Shown: positions 26,078 to 34,300 of the stretch, in pieces | Layout of the letters: each line of letters begins with the position of its first letter | How positions within the stretch are numbered: the stretch's first letter is position 1 | Origin: Estrella lausannensis | GTDB lineage: Bacteria; Chlamydiota; Chlamydiia; Chlamydiales; Criblamydiaceae | Length of the DNA stretch: 64,000 bases | Direction: 5' to 3' | Assembly (NCBI RefSeq): GCF_900000175.1 | Contig: NZ_CWGJ01000019.1 | Coordinates: 1-64,000 of the forward strand | The notes under the pieces: model-generated | Database searches by the model: none | What the model was told of the DNA's origin: nothing | The model's input: the letters and a program-made list of their open reading frames with translations, nothing else | Made by a program: the position numbers and the translations under genes

Positions 26078-26915
26078 AGCGCCACCTCCCGAAGGATCCT
26101 GAAGGCAGCGGCATTCCTTTGTCTGACTGGAGGATCATCTCTCCTGAGTCAATTAGCCCTTTTTTGCTCTTCAAGGCGTCTTGCAAGAGATTATCCATAA
26201 CGATGGGTGTAAAGCCGGGGGTGTGGCAGGAGAACAGGATAAAATCAGCCTCTTTGCTCATCAGGCTTTTTGCCGCCTCCAAAAGGGGCATCACGTGCTC
26301 TTCGATTTTAAAGACCTCTCCCTTGGATCCACGGCCGAAGGAGGGAGGATCTAAAATAATGGCGTCATAAAACTTGCCACGTCGAACCTCACGCTGCATA
26401 AACTTAAGGGCATCTTCGACAATCCAGCGAATCGAAGCCGCTCCCAGGTCATTGATATGCGCGTTCTCGCGTGCCCAGTCGACCATTCCTTTGGAGCTAT
26501 CTACATGGCAGACACTGCAGCCCGCCTTGGCAAGGGCGAGGGTCGCTCCTCCCGAATAGGCAAAAAGATTGAGTGCATTAAGGGGTCTTTTCACCCTCTT
26601 TTCAAATGCCGCGGCCCGCTCCTGCATCCAAGCCCAGAAAGAGGCGTGCTCGGGGAAGACGCCCAGGTGCCCGAAATCGGTCGCCTGGCATTTCATCTTG
26701 ATACCGGAAAGCTCCACTTGCCACTCCAAAGGAGATTTTCCTCTCCAATCCCAGCGGTTCTCCCTTTCTCTCGAGAAGCCGGCATCTGCCTCCTTCCACT
26801 CTTTATCGGAAAGGGTTCTTTTCCAAATGGCAATGCCGCTTGGACGGGCCAGCGTGTATTTGCCAAAACGCTCTAACTTATATCCATTGCCACTGTCCAA
26901 AAATCGGTAATCCAT
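26070..26915 (-). CDS. Class I SAM-dependent methyltransferase, RlmI-like
   Basis: A 281-aa protein resembling the RlmI/RlmK group of 23S rRNA cytosine-5 methyltransferases. SAM-binding motif I is NLFAYSGGATLALAKAGC (about residues 118-135), followed by VDSSKGMVDWARENAHIN and the catalytic-type motif IV AIILDPPSFGRG. The N-terminal 90 residues are a small substrate-binding region without an obvious PUA domain. FILFSCHTPGF stands where RlmI has a conserved SCS motif. Start at ATG 26915 with GAGG just upstream; TTG at 26924 is the alternative. First gene of the three-gene RNA-modification operon. Confidence 0.82.
   Translation of the reverse strand: MDYRFLDSGNGYKLERFGKYTLARPSGIAIWKRTLSDKEWKEADAGFSRERENRWDWRGKSPLEWQVELSGIKMKCQATDFGHLGVFPEHASFWAWMQERAAAFEKRVKRPLNALNLFAYSGGATLALAKAGCSVCHVDSSKGMVDWARENAHINDLGAASIRWIVEDALKFMQREVRRGKFYDAIILDPPSFGRGSKGEVFKIEEHVMPLLEAAKSLMSKEADFILFSCHTPGFTPIVMDNLLQDALKSKKGLIDSGEMILQSDKGMPLPSGSFGRWRFD
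26083..26090 (-). promoter_or_regulatory. Ribosome binding site deciding the TTG start of the SpoU-type gene
   Basis: On the minus strand GGGAGGTG is followed by 5 nt and TTG at 26077. It lies inside the 3' end of the upstream methyltransferase gene, which implies coupled translation. Confidence 0.75.
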
Positions 26916-26966
26916 AAACCTCAAAAATGAAAAAAAATAATTAATTAATTATGCCCGAATCGCCAA

Positions 26967-27014
26967 TATACCGAAAGTGTCTTAAAATTTAGAATTGTGA
27001 GGCGCTTTCGGTAT
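26967..27014. repeat. Family A palindromic element, short form
   Basis: TATACCGAAAGTGTCTTAAA faces AGGCGCTTTCGGTAT around the loop ATTTAGAATTGTG. It lies just after the cinA stop, before the RNA-modification operon. Confidence 0.85.
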
Positions 27015-27020
27015 CACATT

Positions 27021-28238
27021 TTATTCATGAGAACCGATAATCCAATGGTAGAGTGAGGCAAGCATGTCATTGACCGCCCACTCGGTAATGATCTGGCGCG
27101 TTCCTGGCGCTCTTCTTTTCCACACCTTCGTCCGCGTGCCGTCGGTGATCGCAGCAAAATAGGTTCCCACGGGTTTTTCAGAAGATCCGCCTGAGGGTCC
27201 GGCAATTCCTGTCAGTGAAACACCGATGGAGCTTCCGGCAATCTTTCTGACCCCTTCAGCCATCTCTTTTGCGACAGCCTCGCTGACGGCTCCGTGGCTG
27301 GCGAGCGTGTCTTCGTTGACCTCTAGAAGAGCTTTCTTCAACTGGTTGGAATAAGCGACGACCGACCCAAGGAAATAGCTCGATGCTCCGGGTGTTCGGG
27401 TAACGATCTCTCCGAGAAGGCCGCCGGTTAAAGACTCCGCAGCCGCCAAAGTCATCCCTCTTTCATCAAATATTTTTTTACATGTCAACGAGAGAGAACC
27501 CTTTTCCAGAGTGATGACATTTTGGGGAAACGCGGCTTGGAACTTTTCCATCGCCCTGGAAATTTCTTCTTCATTAAGCCCTTTGATAGAAACAGAAACA
27601 AGACCCGGCGCCGGATAGATGCCCAGACATAATTCGGGATACTCTTTCTGAACCTCATGGAGAAGAGGGTCGATATCGGACTCCTTCATCAAACTGAAGT
27701 AGAGCCAGCGTGCTTGCCATTTGCCTTTGCTGTCGACGCGCGCGCGGATGAGGGGTATCACCCCTTCGTCAAACACCGCGGTCATTTCTATCGGAGGTCC
27801 GGGTAGGAAAAAAATCATTTTTCCTTTTCTTTCAAACAAAAGCCCGGGGGCTGAACCGACAGGATTGGATAGGATTTTAGCCTCTTTCGGTTGTGTTGCC
27901 TGATTGCGGACAGGATCGGTCAACGCACCATATTTCCTGACAAGGGCCTCTTGCAGATAGGGGTTCAAAACAAGAGTTGTGTCAAACAGCTGACACGCCG
28001 CTTCCCTGGTCAGATCGTCAATGGTCGGCCCAAGCCCACCTGTCGCTATGACAAGATCGCTTCGCTCCATCGCCGCTTCGACGGCATCCTTGATGTCGGA
28101 GAGCTTATCCCTCACAATCCATCCCCTTTGAACAAAGCAACCCTCTATTAAAAGAGCTTTGGCAATATGCTGCATGTTTGTGTTTAAAACAAAACCCGAC
28201 AGCAGCTCGTCACCGATCGCTATGATCTCCGCTTTCAT
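27021..28238 (-). CDS. cinA: CinA-like protein (NMN amidohydrolase / MoCF-biosynthesis domain)
   Basis: A 405-aa two-domain protein. The N-terminal MoCF_biosynth-type domain (about residues 1-165) has IAIGDELLSGFVLNTN and IATGGLGPTIDDLTRE, linked in the family to ADP-ribose or ADP-glucose pyrophosphatase activity. The C-terminal CinA domain (about 250-400), which deamidates nicotinamide mononucleotide in pyridine-nucleotide salvage, has AAESLTGGLLGEIVTRTPGA, VVAYSNQLKKALL and SLTGIAGPSGG. Length is usual (400-430). Its 5' end overlaps the upstream unknown gene by 29 bp, so the two are probably co-transcribed. Confidence 0.92.
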   Translation of the reverse strand: MKAEIIAIGDELLSGFVLNTNMQHIAKALLIEGCFVQRGWIVRDKLSDIKDAVEAAMERSDLVIATGGLGPTIDDLTREAACQLFDTTLVLNPYLQEALVRKYGALTDPVRNQATQPKEAKILSNPVGSAPGLLFERKGKMIFFLPGPPIEMTAVFDEGVIPLIRARVDSKGKWQARWLYFSLMKESDIDPLLHEVQKEYPELCLGIYPAPGLVSVSIKGLNEEEISRAMEKFQAAFPQNVITLEKGSLSLTCKKIFDERGMTLAAAESLTGGLLGEIVTRTPGASSYFLGSVVAYSNQLKKALLEVNEDTLASHGAVSEAVAKEMAEGVRKIAGSSIGVSLTGIAGPSGGSSEKPVGTYFAAITDGTRTKVWKRRAPGTRQIITEWAVNDMLASLYHWIIGSHE

Positions 28239-28944
28239 TGCTTCCTCGCCAAATTCTTAAATCATGTAGTTTGAACAGGGGGTGCTGCTCGATCCAGGGA
28301 AGGCAAAGCCTGCCCAGGCGCTGTGAGGCATTGATCCGTTTACCCTCAAACAAAAAGGGCGTCGGGACAGTCATTTGCCGCTGCCACTTCTGAATCTCTT
28401 TAAAAAGGCGATGGTTGACAAAGCCTGCACTGTCCGCCTTTATGATCTCCTTAGTGTCCTGATGGAGAATAATCTGGGGGTAGGAAAACTGGATTCCCCA
28501 AGGAAGGCTGCCCATTCCAAAAAGCTGCGAGCGAAACTTTCCCTCTTCTTCCGACCACTTCATCGTATGATATTGCATCTGCACGATCGGGCTCTTGACT
28601 TTGATCACATGATGCCCTCCATCCAGAGGTACGCTGAAAAGGGCGTCCAAATCCAGGGTGATGACCGAAGAGAAAAAGCTTTTATACCGCTTTGCATCCG
28701 GAATATCCCCGGCCTTTAGGGTTAAGGCGTATTCCTCATAAAGCGCGGCAAACTCCTCTTTGGAAATCTCCTCCCTTCCCTCTTCAACCCGGGACAAGGT
28801 TCGAACCAGATGGATGTCTCCGAGTGCATCGAAGAGCTCTCTCAGCTCTTGCGGATCGAGCATCATGGGAAGGGAGTGCCATTTAGCAGCCTCAAGAGGC
28901 ATATCGCCCGGAGCAGCCTGTTTAATTTTTTCTCTGTTCGGCAT
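28210..28944 (-). CDS. Hypothetical cytosolic protein between lspA and cinA
   Basis: A 244-aa protein, not recognised. No signal peptide or membrane segment. It has an acidic helical N-terminal half and a C-terminal half with strands and aromatic residues (SPIVQMQYHTMKWSEEEGKF, GSLPWGIQFSYPQIIL, CLPWIEQHPLF). It overlaps lspA by 23 bp and cinA by 29 bp, which indicates a translationally coupled operon. An ATG at 28902 would avoid the lspA overlap and is a possible start, but neither start has a strong ribosome binding site. Probably a lineage-specific chlamydial protein. Confidence 0.6.
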   Translation of the reverse strand: MPNREKIKQAAPGDMPLEAAKWHSLPMMLDPQELRELFDALGDIHLVRTLSRVEEGREEISKEEFAALYEEYALTLKAGDIPDAKRYKSFFSSVITLDLDALFSVPLDGGHHVIKVKSPIVQMQYHTMKWSEEEGKFRSQLFGMGSLPWGIQFSYPQIILHQDTKEIIKADSAGFVNHRLFKEIQKWQRQMTVPTPFLFEGKRINASQRLGRLCLPWIEQHPLFKLHDLRIWRGSNESGDHSDR

Positions 28945-29422
28945 GTTCTCTTGCGGAAAAGGTATTGCTGAAAATCAAAATGAAAGCACCGATCACAATC
29001 AGCGAATCGGCAACGTTGAAGACAGGATAATCATATCCCCAAAGAATGAAGTGGAACATGTCGATGACGTGTCCGTAGAGAAAATGGTCGATGACGTTGG
29101 AGATAGCCCCTGATAGTATCAACACCCAGGGAAGAGGGATTTTGTCCCGATAAGCAAAAAAAAGATAAATCACCAACAGTGAAATCAGAACAATTCTGGC
29201 AAAGAGCAATATTGAAGGATAGTCCTGAAACATGCTCCAGGCAGCTCCGGTGTTTGTCGCATGGACAAGGGAGAATTCGACCCCCATCACATTCTGAAAA
29301 ACACCAATCCCGCCATAGGGATACCCAGTTCTCATGGATACCAAAGGAAGGTTAAGAACCGTGGCGAATTTGACAATCTGATCTATCGCTATCAGCAAAA
29401 AGCATAGAATACATCTGAACAT
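28922..29422 (-). CDS. lspA: Lipoprotein signal peptidase (signal peptidase II)
   Basis: A 166-aa inner-membrane aspartyl protease that removes signal peptides from prolipoproteins. Four hydrophobic segments are visible. Family motifs are AIDQIVKF in the first helix, HATNTGAAWSMF (canonical NxGAAF/W), NVIDHFLYGHVIDMFHF with the first catalytic Asp, and FNVADSLIVIGAF with the second. Length is usual. It lies next to the DksA-like gene, as in C. trachomatis (CT407-CT408). A substrate with a clear lipobox is encoded at 54826-55479. Confidence 0.94.
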   Translation of the reverse strand: MFRCILCFLLIAIDQIVKFATVLNLPLVSMRTGYPYGGIGVFQNVMGVEFSLVHATNTGAAWSMFQDYPSILLFARIVLISLLVIYLFFAYRDKIPLPWVLILSGAISNVIDHFLYGHVIDMFHFILWGYDYPVFNVADSLIVIGAFILIFSNTFSAREHAEQRKN

Positions 29423-29445
29423 TAGTCCTACACCCCTGCTGATTA

Positions 29446-29633
29446 ATACCGAAAGCGTCTCGAAATTTGGTTTTGTTGCTTTGGGAAAACCCTTGCGACC
29501 GAACGAACATGAGCTACTTTATGCTTATAAAATTTAGCGATTTACAATCGGTTTGACCGAGGCTCTACTTAGCCGAAATCGCCAAAATTTAAATTCGTTA
29601 CTGGGCTCTTGAGGTTAAGTCACTAAGAGTCGA
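29446..29633. repeat. Family A left end with decayed remainder
   Basis: ATACCGAAAGCGTCTCGAAA at 29446 is a clear left end. The remainder to 29633 shows no matching right end and no ORF; GGCTCTACTTAGCCG near 29561 is a small hairpin. Region between lspA and the DksA-like gene. Confidence 0.55.
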
Positions 29634-29999
29634 TCAGATAAGCCCTTTTTCCACCTTTTCCTGAGCTTTTACGGTCATGGTTGCATAGGGAACAGCGTCC
29701 AGTCTCGCTCTTGGAATCTCCTCTCCGGAAATATCGCAAACGCCGTAGGTGTTCTCGTCAATCTTTTGCAGAGCGCGTTCGATCTGCTTTAAGATTCCCC
29801 ACTCCTGATTGGTCACTTCCAGGCTGATCGTCCTGTCAAAATCATCGGTTCCCTGATCGGCCTGATGCTGAGAGTAACCTGTCGCTTCCGTCGGTCGCTT
29901 TACTTCTTCAGAAGTTCCCTTAAGCTGCTTTAAAATATTGCTGCGCAACTCTTCCAAACGCTTCTTAAAGATCTCTAGCTCTTTTTTCTTGAGCGGCAT
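29634..29999 (-). CDS. dksA: DksA/TraR-family RNA polymerase-binding regulator lacking most zinc ligands
   Basis: A 121-aa protein. The N-terminal half is a coiled coil (KKKELEIFKKRLEELRSNIL) leading to QGTDDFDRT at the tip, comparable with the acidic tip by which DksA enters the RNA polymerase secondary channel. The C-terminal part keeps the zinc-finger scaffold (YGVCDISGEEIPRARLDAVP), but only Cys88 remains of the four usual cysteines; the others are replaced by Ser91, Thr109 and Ala112. It should bind RNA polymerase and tune transcription, but zinc-dependent folding or redox sensing seems unlikely. Its place between nrdR and lspA matches C. trachomatis CT406-CT408. Confidence 0.85.
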   Translation of the reverse strand: MPLKKKELEIFKKRLEELRSNILKQLKGTSEEVKRPTEATGYSQHQADQGTDDFDRTISLEVTNQEWGILKQIERALQKIDENTYGVCDISGEEIPRARLDAVPYATMTVKAQEKVEKGLI

Positions 30000-30052
30000 G
30001 GCGCACTCCTTTATCTTCTTTGAATTGCTGATGCGTCGTCTTCTTTATCCCG

Positions 30053-30108
30053 ATACCGAAAGCCTATCAAAATTTGAGATTTTGGCTTTGAGAAAGCTCC
30101 CGATATAT
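30053..30108. repeat. Family A half element
   Basis: ATACCGAAAGCCTATCAAAA followed by TTTGAGATTTTGGCTTTGAG and AAAGCTCCCGATATATA; the right end has decayed. It sits upstream of the dksA-like gene (minus strand). Confidence 0.6.
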
Positions 30109-30219
30109 ATAACTACTGTCCAACTTGCTAAGTGATGCGTTCTTAAAAAACAAGGAAGAACCGTCTCTTTATCCCCAGCCAAGTTTGGGAGAGTCTTATT
30201 AAGCTAAACCGCTCAATTT

Positions 30220-30381
30220 ATGTCCAATATTTTTATCCCTCAATTCCTTGAAACCGAGCATTCCGCCCCTGGCCAAATTCCAGCAGGAAAACAGTGGATT
30301 GAATTCATGAGATCCCAAGATGAGGCTCATCTTGGACAGCCCTGGCTTTGCCAAACCCTCATTTCCCGCCATTCCAGATGA
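30220..30381 (+). CDS. Short ORF (53 aa), possibly a gene remnant
   Basis: ATG at 30220, 53 codons, peptide beginning MSNIFIPQFLETEHSAPGQI and including GKQWIEFMRSQDEAHLGQPW. It reads like real protein but is unrecognised and has no clear ribosome binding site. Its stop (TGA at 30379-30381) is formed at the edge of a family A left end (ATACCGAAAG from 30381), so the element may have truncated a longer gene. Confidence 0.3.
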   Translation: MSNIFIPQFLETEHSAPGQIPAGKQWIEFMRSQDEAHLGQPWLCQTLISRHSR

Positions 30382-30394
30382 TACCGAAAGTATC

Positions 30395-30865
30395 TCACTC
30401 TTGCTTTGGCAAAGGGGTTTTGCACTGGAAAGTATGGATGGCGTCCATCAGCTCACCAATATCGGTGAAACGGCGATACACACAAGCAAATCGAATATAA
30501 GCTATTGGGTCTAAACCCTGTAGCTTTTCCATCACAAGTTCGCCTATCTGCCGGGTAGGGATTTCCCTGACCTGCCGCTGCATCAGCTCATGAGTGATCT
30601 TGGAGGCTATCTCGAGCACTTGTTCGTGGCTAATGGTTGTGTGCCGGCATGCCGCATCGAGCCCTTTGATCAATTTTTGCTGGCTGAACTCCTCATAGCG
30701 TCCGTCTCTTTTAAGAACCTGGATGGTCAGTTCGACGCTCTCAAATGTCGTGAAGCGACGCTGGCACCTCTGACACTCTCGGCGACGCCGGATCGTGTTC
30801 ATCTCCGGGGTTTCCCTGGAGTCTGTAACTTTGTGTTCATGATGCTGACAGAAGGGGCACTTCAT
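30395..30865 (-). CDS. nrdR: Transcriptional repressor NrdR
   Basis: A 156-aa regulator of ribonucleotide reductase genes. The N-terminal zinc ribbon uses Cys3, Cys6, Cys31 and Cys34 (MKCPFCQHHEHKVTDSRE; ECQRCQRRFTTFE), and an ATP-cone (about residues 49-139) begins VLKRDGRYEEFSQQKLIKG. It senses dATP/ATP and binds NrdR boxes; no box pair is seen in this window and no nrd gene is present. The last codons and stop lie inside a family A left end (30381-30410), so its C-terminus may have been altered by the repeat. Order nrdR-dksA-lspA is conserved with C. trachomatis. Confidence 0.94.
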   Translation of the reverse strand: MKCPFCQHHEHKVTDSRETPEMNTIRRRRECQRCQRRFTTFESVELTIQVLKRDGRYEEFSQQKLIKGLDAACRHTTISHEQVLEIASKITHELMQRQVREIPTRQIGELVMEKLQGLDPIAYIRFACVYRRFTDIGELMDAIHTFQCKTPLPKQE

Positions 30866-30912
30866 GTTGTAACTCTAATTATCAAAATATCGAGATCAAT
30901 CTATTTTTATAC

Positions 30913-30945
30913 CGCCAGTGTCAGGCCAAAGGTCAAACACTGGCG
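30913..30945. other. Hairpin in the nrdR/giant-protein divergent region
   Basis: CGCCAGTGT pairs perfectly with ACACTGGCG across 15 nt. A second hairpin (TCCTCTC with GAGAGGA) lies at 30983-31009. Both are between nrdR (minus) and the giant gene (plus), in a gap of 500 bp that otherwise holds only the long family A element. They could be regulatory or repeat remnants. Confidence 0.45.
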
Positions 30946-31061
30946 CTTTGCAAGCGATATTTTTGAAATGATTATCGCAAACTCCTCTCTTTTTTTACAG
31001 CGGAGAGGAACCCGCGTGATCGAATCCCACTAAAAAAACATCAAAGACTGTTAAGCGGATT

Positions 31062-31225
31062 TATACCGAAAATGTCTCAAAATTTGGTTTTTGGCAAAGA
31101 GAAAGCTCTCGCGATTGAATGATCACAAGCCACCTAATATTAGAAATATAAGGTGGCTTGTGATCATTCAATCCCGAGGCTTTCTCAAAGCCAAAATCCC
31201 AAATTTTGAGACATTTTCGGTATAT
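31062..31225. repeat. Family A palindromic element, long form
   Basis: Nearly identical to the copy at 13456-13616. The left end TATACCGAAAATGTCTCAAA faces TTTTGAGACATTTTCGGTAT, so the change from AAAGTG to AAAATG at the left is matched at the right. The central stem is GATCACAAGCCACCT with AGGTGGCTTGTGATC: both strands of the stem changed together relative to the other copy. It ends about 140 bp before the giant gene at 31366. Confidence 0.92.
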
Positions 31226-31365
31226 ACCAAAGCCAATCAAAACTTGAAACTGGTCATGTATATAACTTGATTCTAAAAAAAGCAGTATTTGGGATAAGAT
31301 CCTCGCTTTGATTAAATTCTTTTAATTCTATTTTTCACAACTATTCAAAAATAAAGATACATTAC

Positions 31366-34300
31366 ATGAATCCAACAGAAAATACCTCAGCCACCAGTCG
31401 AGCAAGAAATCACAGCGAAGAGACCAAAAAGCAATCCTCCGGTAAAAAAACGGCTCCCCGTAAGGTGAACAACTTAGCTCAATCCACGATCGACAACTCC
31501 TCCTCTTCCAATGCCCAATCGCAATCATCAAAGTTTATCCAGATCGGTCGAAAGTGGAAGAAAAAGGACACAAAAGGCAAGTCGATCGGCTCCGCCACCC
31601 AAACACTGCTCCCCCAAGCGGAAGCTCGACAAGAGACAGAAACGACCCCCTCCCTGTTAAGCCCGAGCCAGCGATTTGAAAGCGCCCCCTTAACTCACAA
31701 AGACCCTCCTCTTGCCACATTCTCATACAACTACCGAGCGCTTATCGAAATCACCCAATCTACACACAAGTTTCAAGGGCTTAAAAAAAGAGAGCAGGTA
31801 GAAGTTCTCATCCAAATCGGTTCCATCTTGAAAAGGATGGACGGACAGGAAGGAAGTGTTGCAGCCAATTGCGTCTTGCAAATTTTGAAAGAGTGTCGAA
31901 AAGGGATGAGCGATTCGGTCCTCTTTGTATTAACCATCCTTTCGGGAAAAGGGTTTATCTCCCAAAAACTTTTCAGAAGGCAAGCGTTGCTTGTCCTTTC
32001 CAATCTTAGCGAAGACTACGAAGCACATATGTATCAGATATGCTATGTCATACGCGTGCTAAAAGAGTGGAGCGGCAAGGAACTTCCCCTTCATCGCGAC
32101 CCCTTATTTGTGTCGGTCATGCAAAACACGATCGATATGGAAATGAAAAGGGAAGGTGATTTAAACCGCTTGATCACTCTTTTCAACTGCCTAGAAAACC
32201 TCTCCCTGCTGAGTACGGACGACGAAGAACCGAACCCTCTATTGGAGGCCTTCGCGAAACTGCCCGCCAAATTCATCGAAATTGATACAGCAAACGCCTT
32301 CAAGATCATCACGGCGGCTCTTTTGCAAAATTCCTCTCCCGAAGACGAAAGAGCCCTCCTCGAGAAAGCCAGGCTTTGCGTCGAACTCGCAAGGGAAATA
32401 GAGAAGACATATATCGACCCCATAGATGCCAAAAGACTTCTCTTCTCGATATGGGATGAAATTGAAGGCGACAACTGTTCATTTGATCCTCTGATCCATT
32501 TTCCTCTCTTTGAGCTGGCAATTGCCCTGAGCAGAAAAAAAGGGCTCTACAACAACACCTCCCCTTTTCTTTTTGTCTTTGGCAAAGAGACGACACCTCT
32601 GATTGAAAAATACGTCCTGAGAGATAATGCCATAAGATCAAAGCTGCTGATGGAAAATCTCGACAGGGAGACCAGGCTTGTCGTTTTCAATGAGCTCCTT
32701 CAGCACTCCATGGAAAGCAACTCATTTGCCGATACGCAAATCCTTCTTTCCCTTTACTGGGAAATGGAAGGATCCCGGCCTGACGCCAGCTTCCCAGAGC
32801 AGCTCCTGCCCGCTCTCATCGGCATGGCTGCCAATTTGCCTGAGTCTTTAAGCGAAATATCTGAGAAACTGCTTATACCGGCTGTTTTATCTCCCGCACT
32901 GACCGGGGCTGTTGAACGTTGCCCACAACTTCTTCTTCCCCTCCTTGAGACAGTGGCTAGATGGCCTCTTGCAAGAAGGTGCAAAGAGCCGGTTTGTGAG
33001 CTGATCGCCTCTCTTGCAAGAACACAACCCGGTTTATTTGAGAGGGACACCCCCTTCTGCGACCTCGTTTTAAAAATTTTGAAGGAAATGCCCTATGAGG
33101 CGCTGGAAAGAGTGGGCAGAGCTCTCATCAGCGGCCCTCTCTCCGAGCGTGTAGAGGCGCATCAAGGCGTAATTTTCATCGAAGAGACGATGCTAGCTGC
33201 CCTGGAGCCAGATCGATCCTCGGCTCAAATCGAGCGCTTTCTTCGTTTCATCAGCGAGACGGGGCATTTCCCCATCCTGATCGATAGAGTTCCACTCGAC
33301 TGGCTGGATTCTGCCGATATTGCGGCAATAGGCGAAAACTTCATTCTTCACCTTTTGCAAAAGGCTGTTCCTGAAGGGAGCGGCACAAAGAGGACGGCTC
33401 TTTTTTTAAAAGCGCTCGAACAGCTGCGAGATCCTGTATCAGAAGAAGTTCTTGAGTCTATGAAAGAGGCCGGTTTCTTACCTCCTTTCCTAAAGCGGGA
33501 GGCTCTGAAAACAGTTAAACATAACGCCCTCCTACGTATTTTTTCCAAAACTCTGTCGACTCTGGTTAAGCCGGAAACTACCGATGAGATAAAATTGAGA
33601 ATAGGCCGTCCCTTGATTGCCGAGATGGTGGATTTTCTTGAGGCGGAAAGGAACAAACCGACTGAGCAAAGAGCCCCCATCGATTGCAAAACGGGCATCA
33701 TCCCCCTCGTTCGTTTTGCCCTTCGTCTGAACTGCCAAAAAAGTAGAGCTTTAGCCTTCAGGATCTTAGTGCTCGCCTATGAATTGAAGGTGGCAGGACC
33801 TGAGTTTAATGAAAACTTCGAGAGAGCCGCCATCTCATGGGATTTTCTGAAGAGCCATCCGGAAGCTAGGCAAATATTCGTCGATTCCATCGCTGATTTA
33901 GTGAAAATGAAAGAGAACAAGCCGGATGTTTCCACCCTCTGTCGGCATTTGATGAAAGACAGAGAGCAAGAAGCGTATATTGACGACCGGCAGCTTCTTG
34001 CTCTCTACCAAGAGAGCAAAGAGGTGGGCAGATCGACCGAAATCCCCTCCTCGATGGTGCCTGCCCTAGTTCAAAGAGCGGCAGAGCTCTCATCCTCCCA
34101 TCCCGAATTGTCCAAGAATCTGCTTTACTCAGCATCAAAAAGCCGTGAATTCCATGCCGCGGTAAGACAGACTCCAGATCTCATTATCGTCTTACTGAAA
34201 ACAATCATCGGTTGGCCGGGAGACAAAAAGGGGGAAAATAACACCCTTCAGGTGATCCTCTCCTTGATCAAGGAGCAGCCCGCCCTTTATCAGCCAGAGA

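Noticed and set aside
31003-31031. Possible tRNA 3' half (GATCGAATCCCAC)
   Set aside because: It resembles a T-arm, but no acceptor stem, anticodon arm or D-arm can be built around it.
13456-31225. CRISPR array
   Set aside because: The repeats are palindromic, dispersed over many intergenic sites and lack regular spacers; no cas gene is present.
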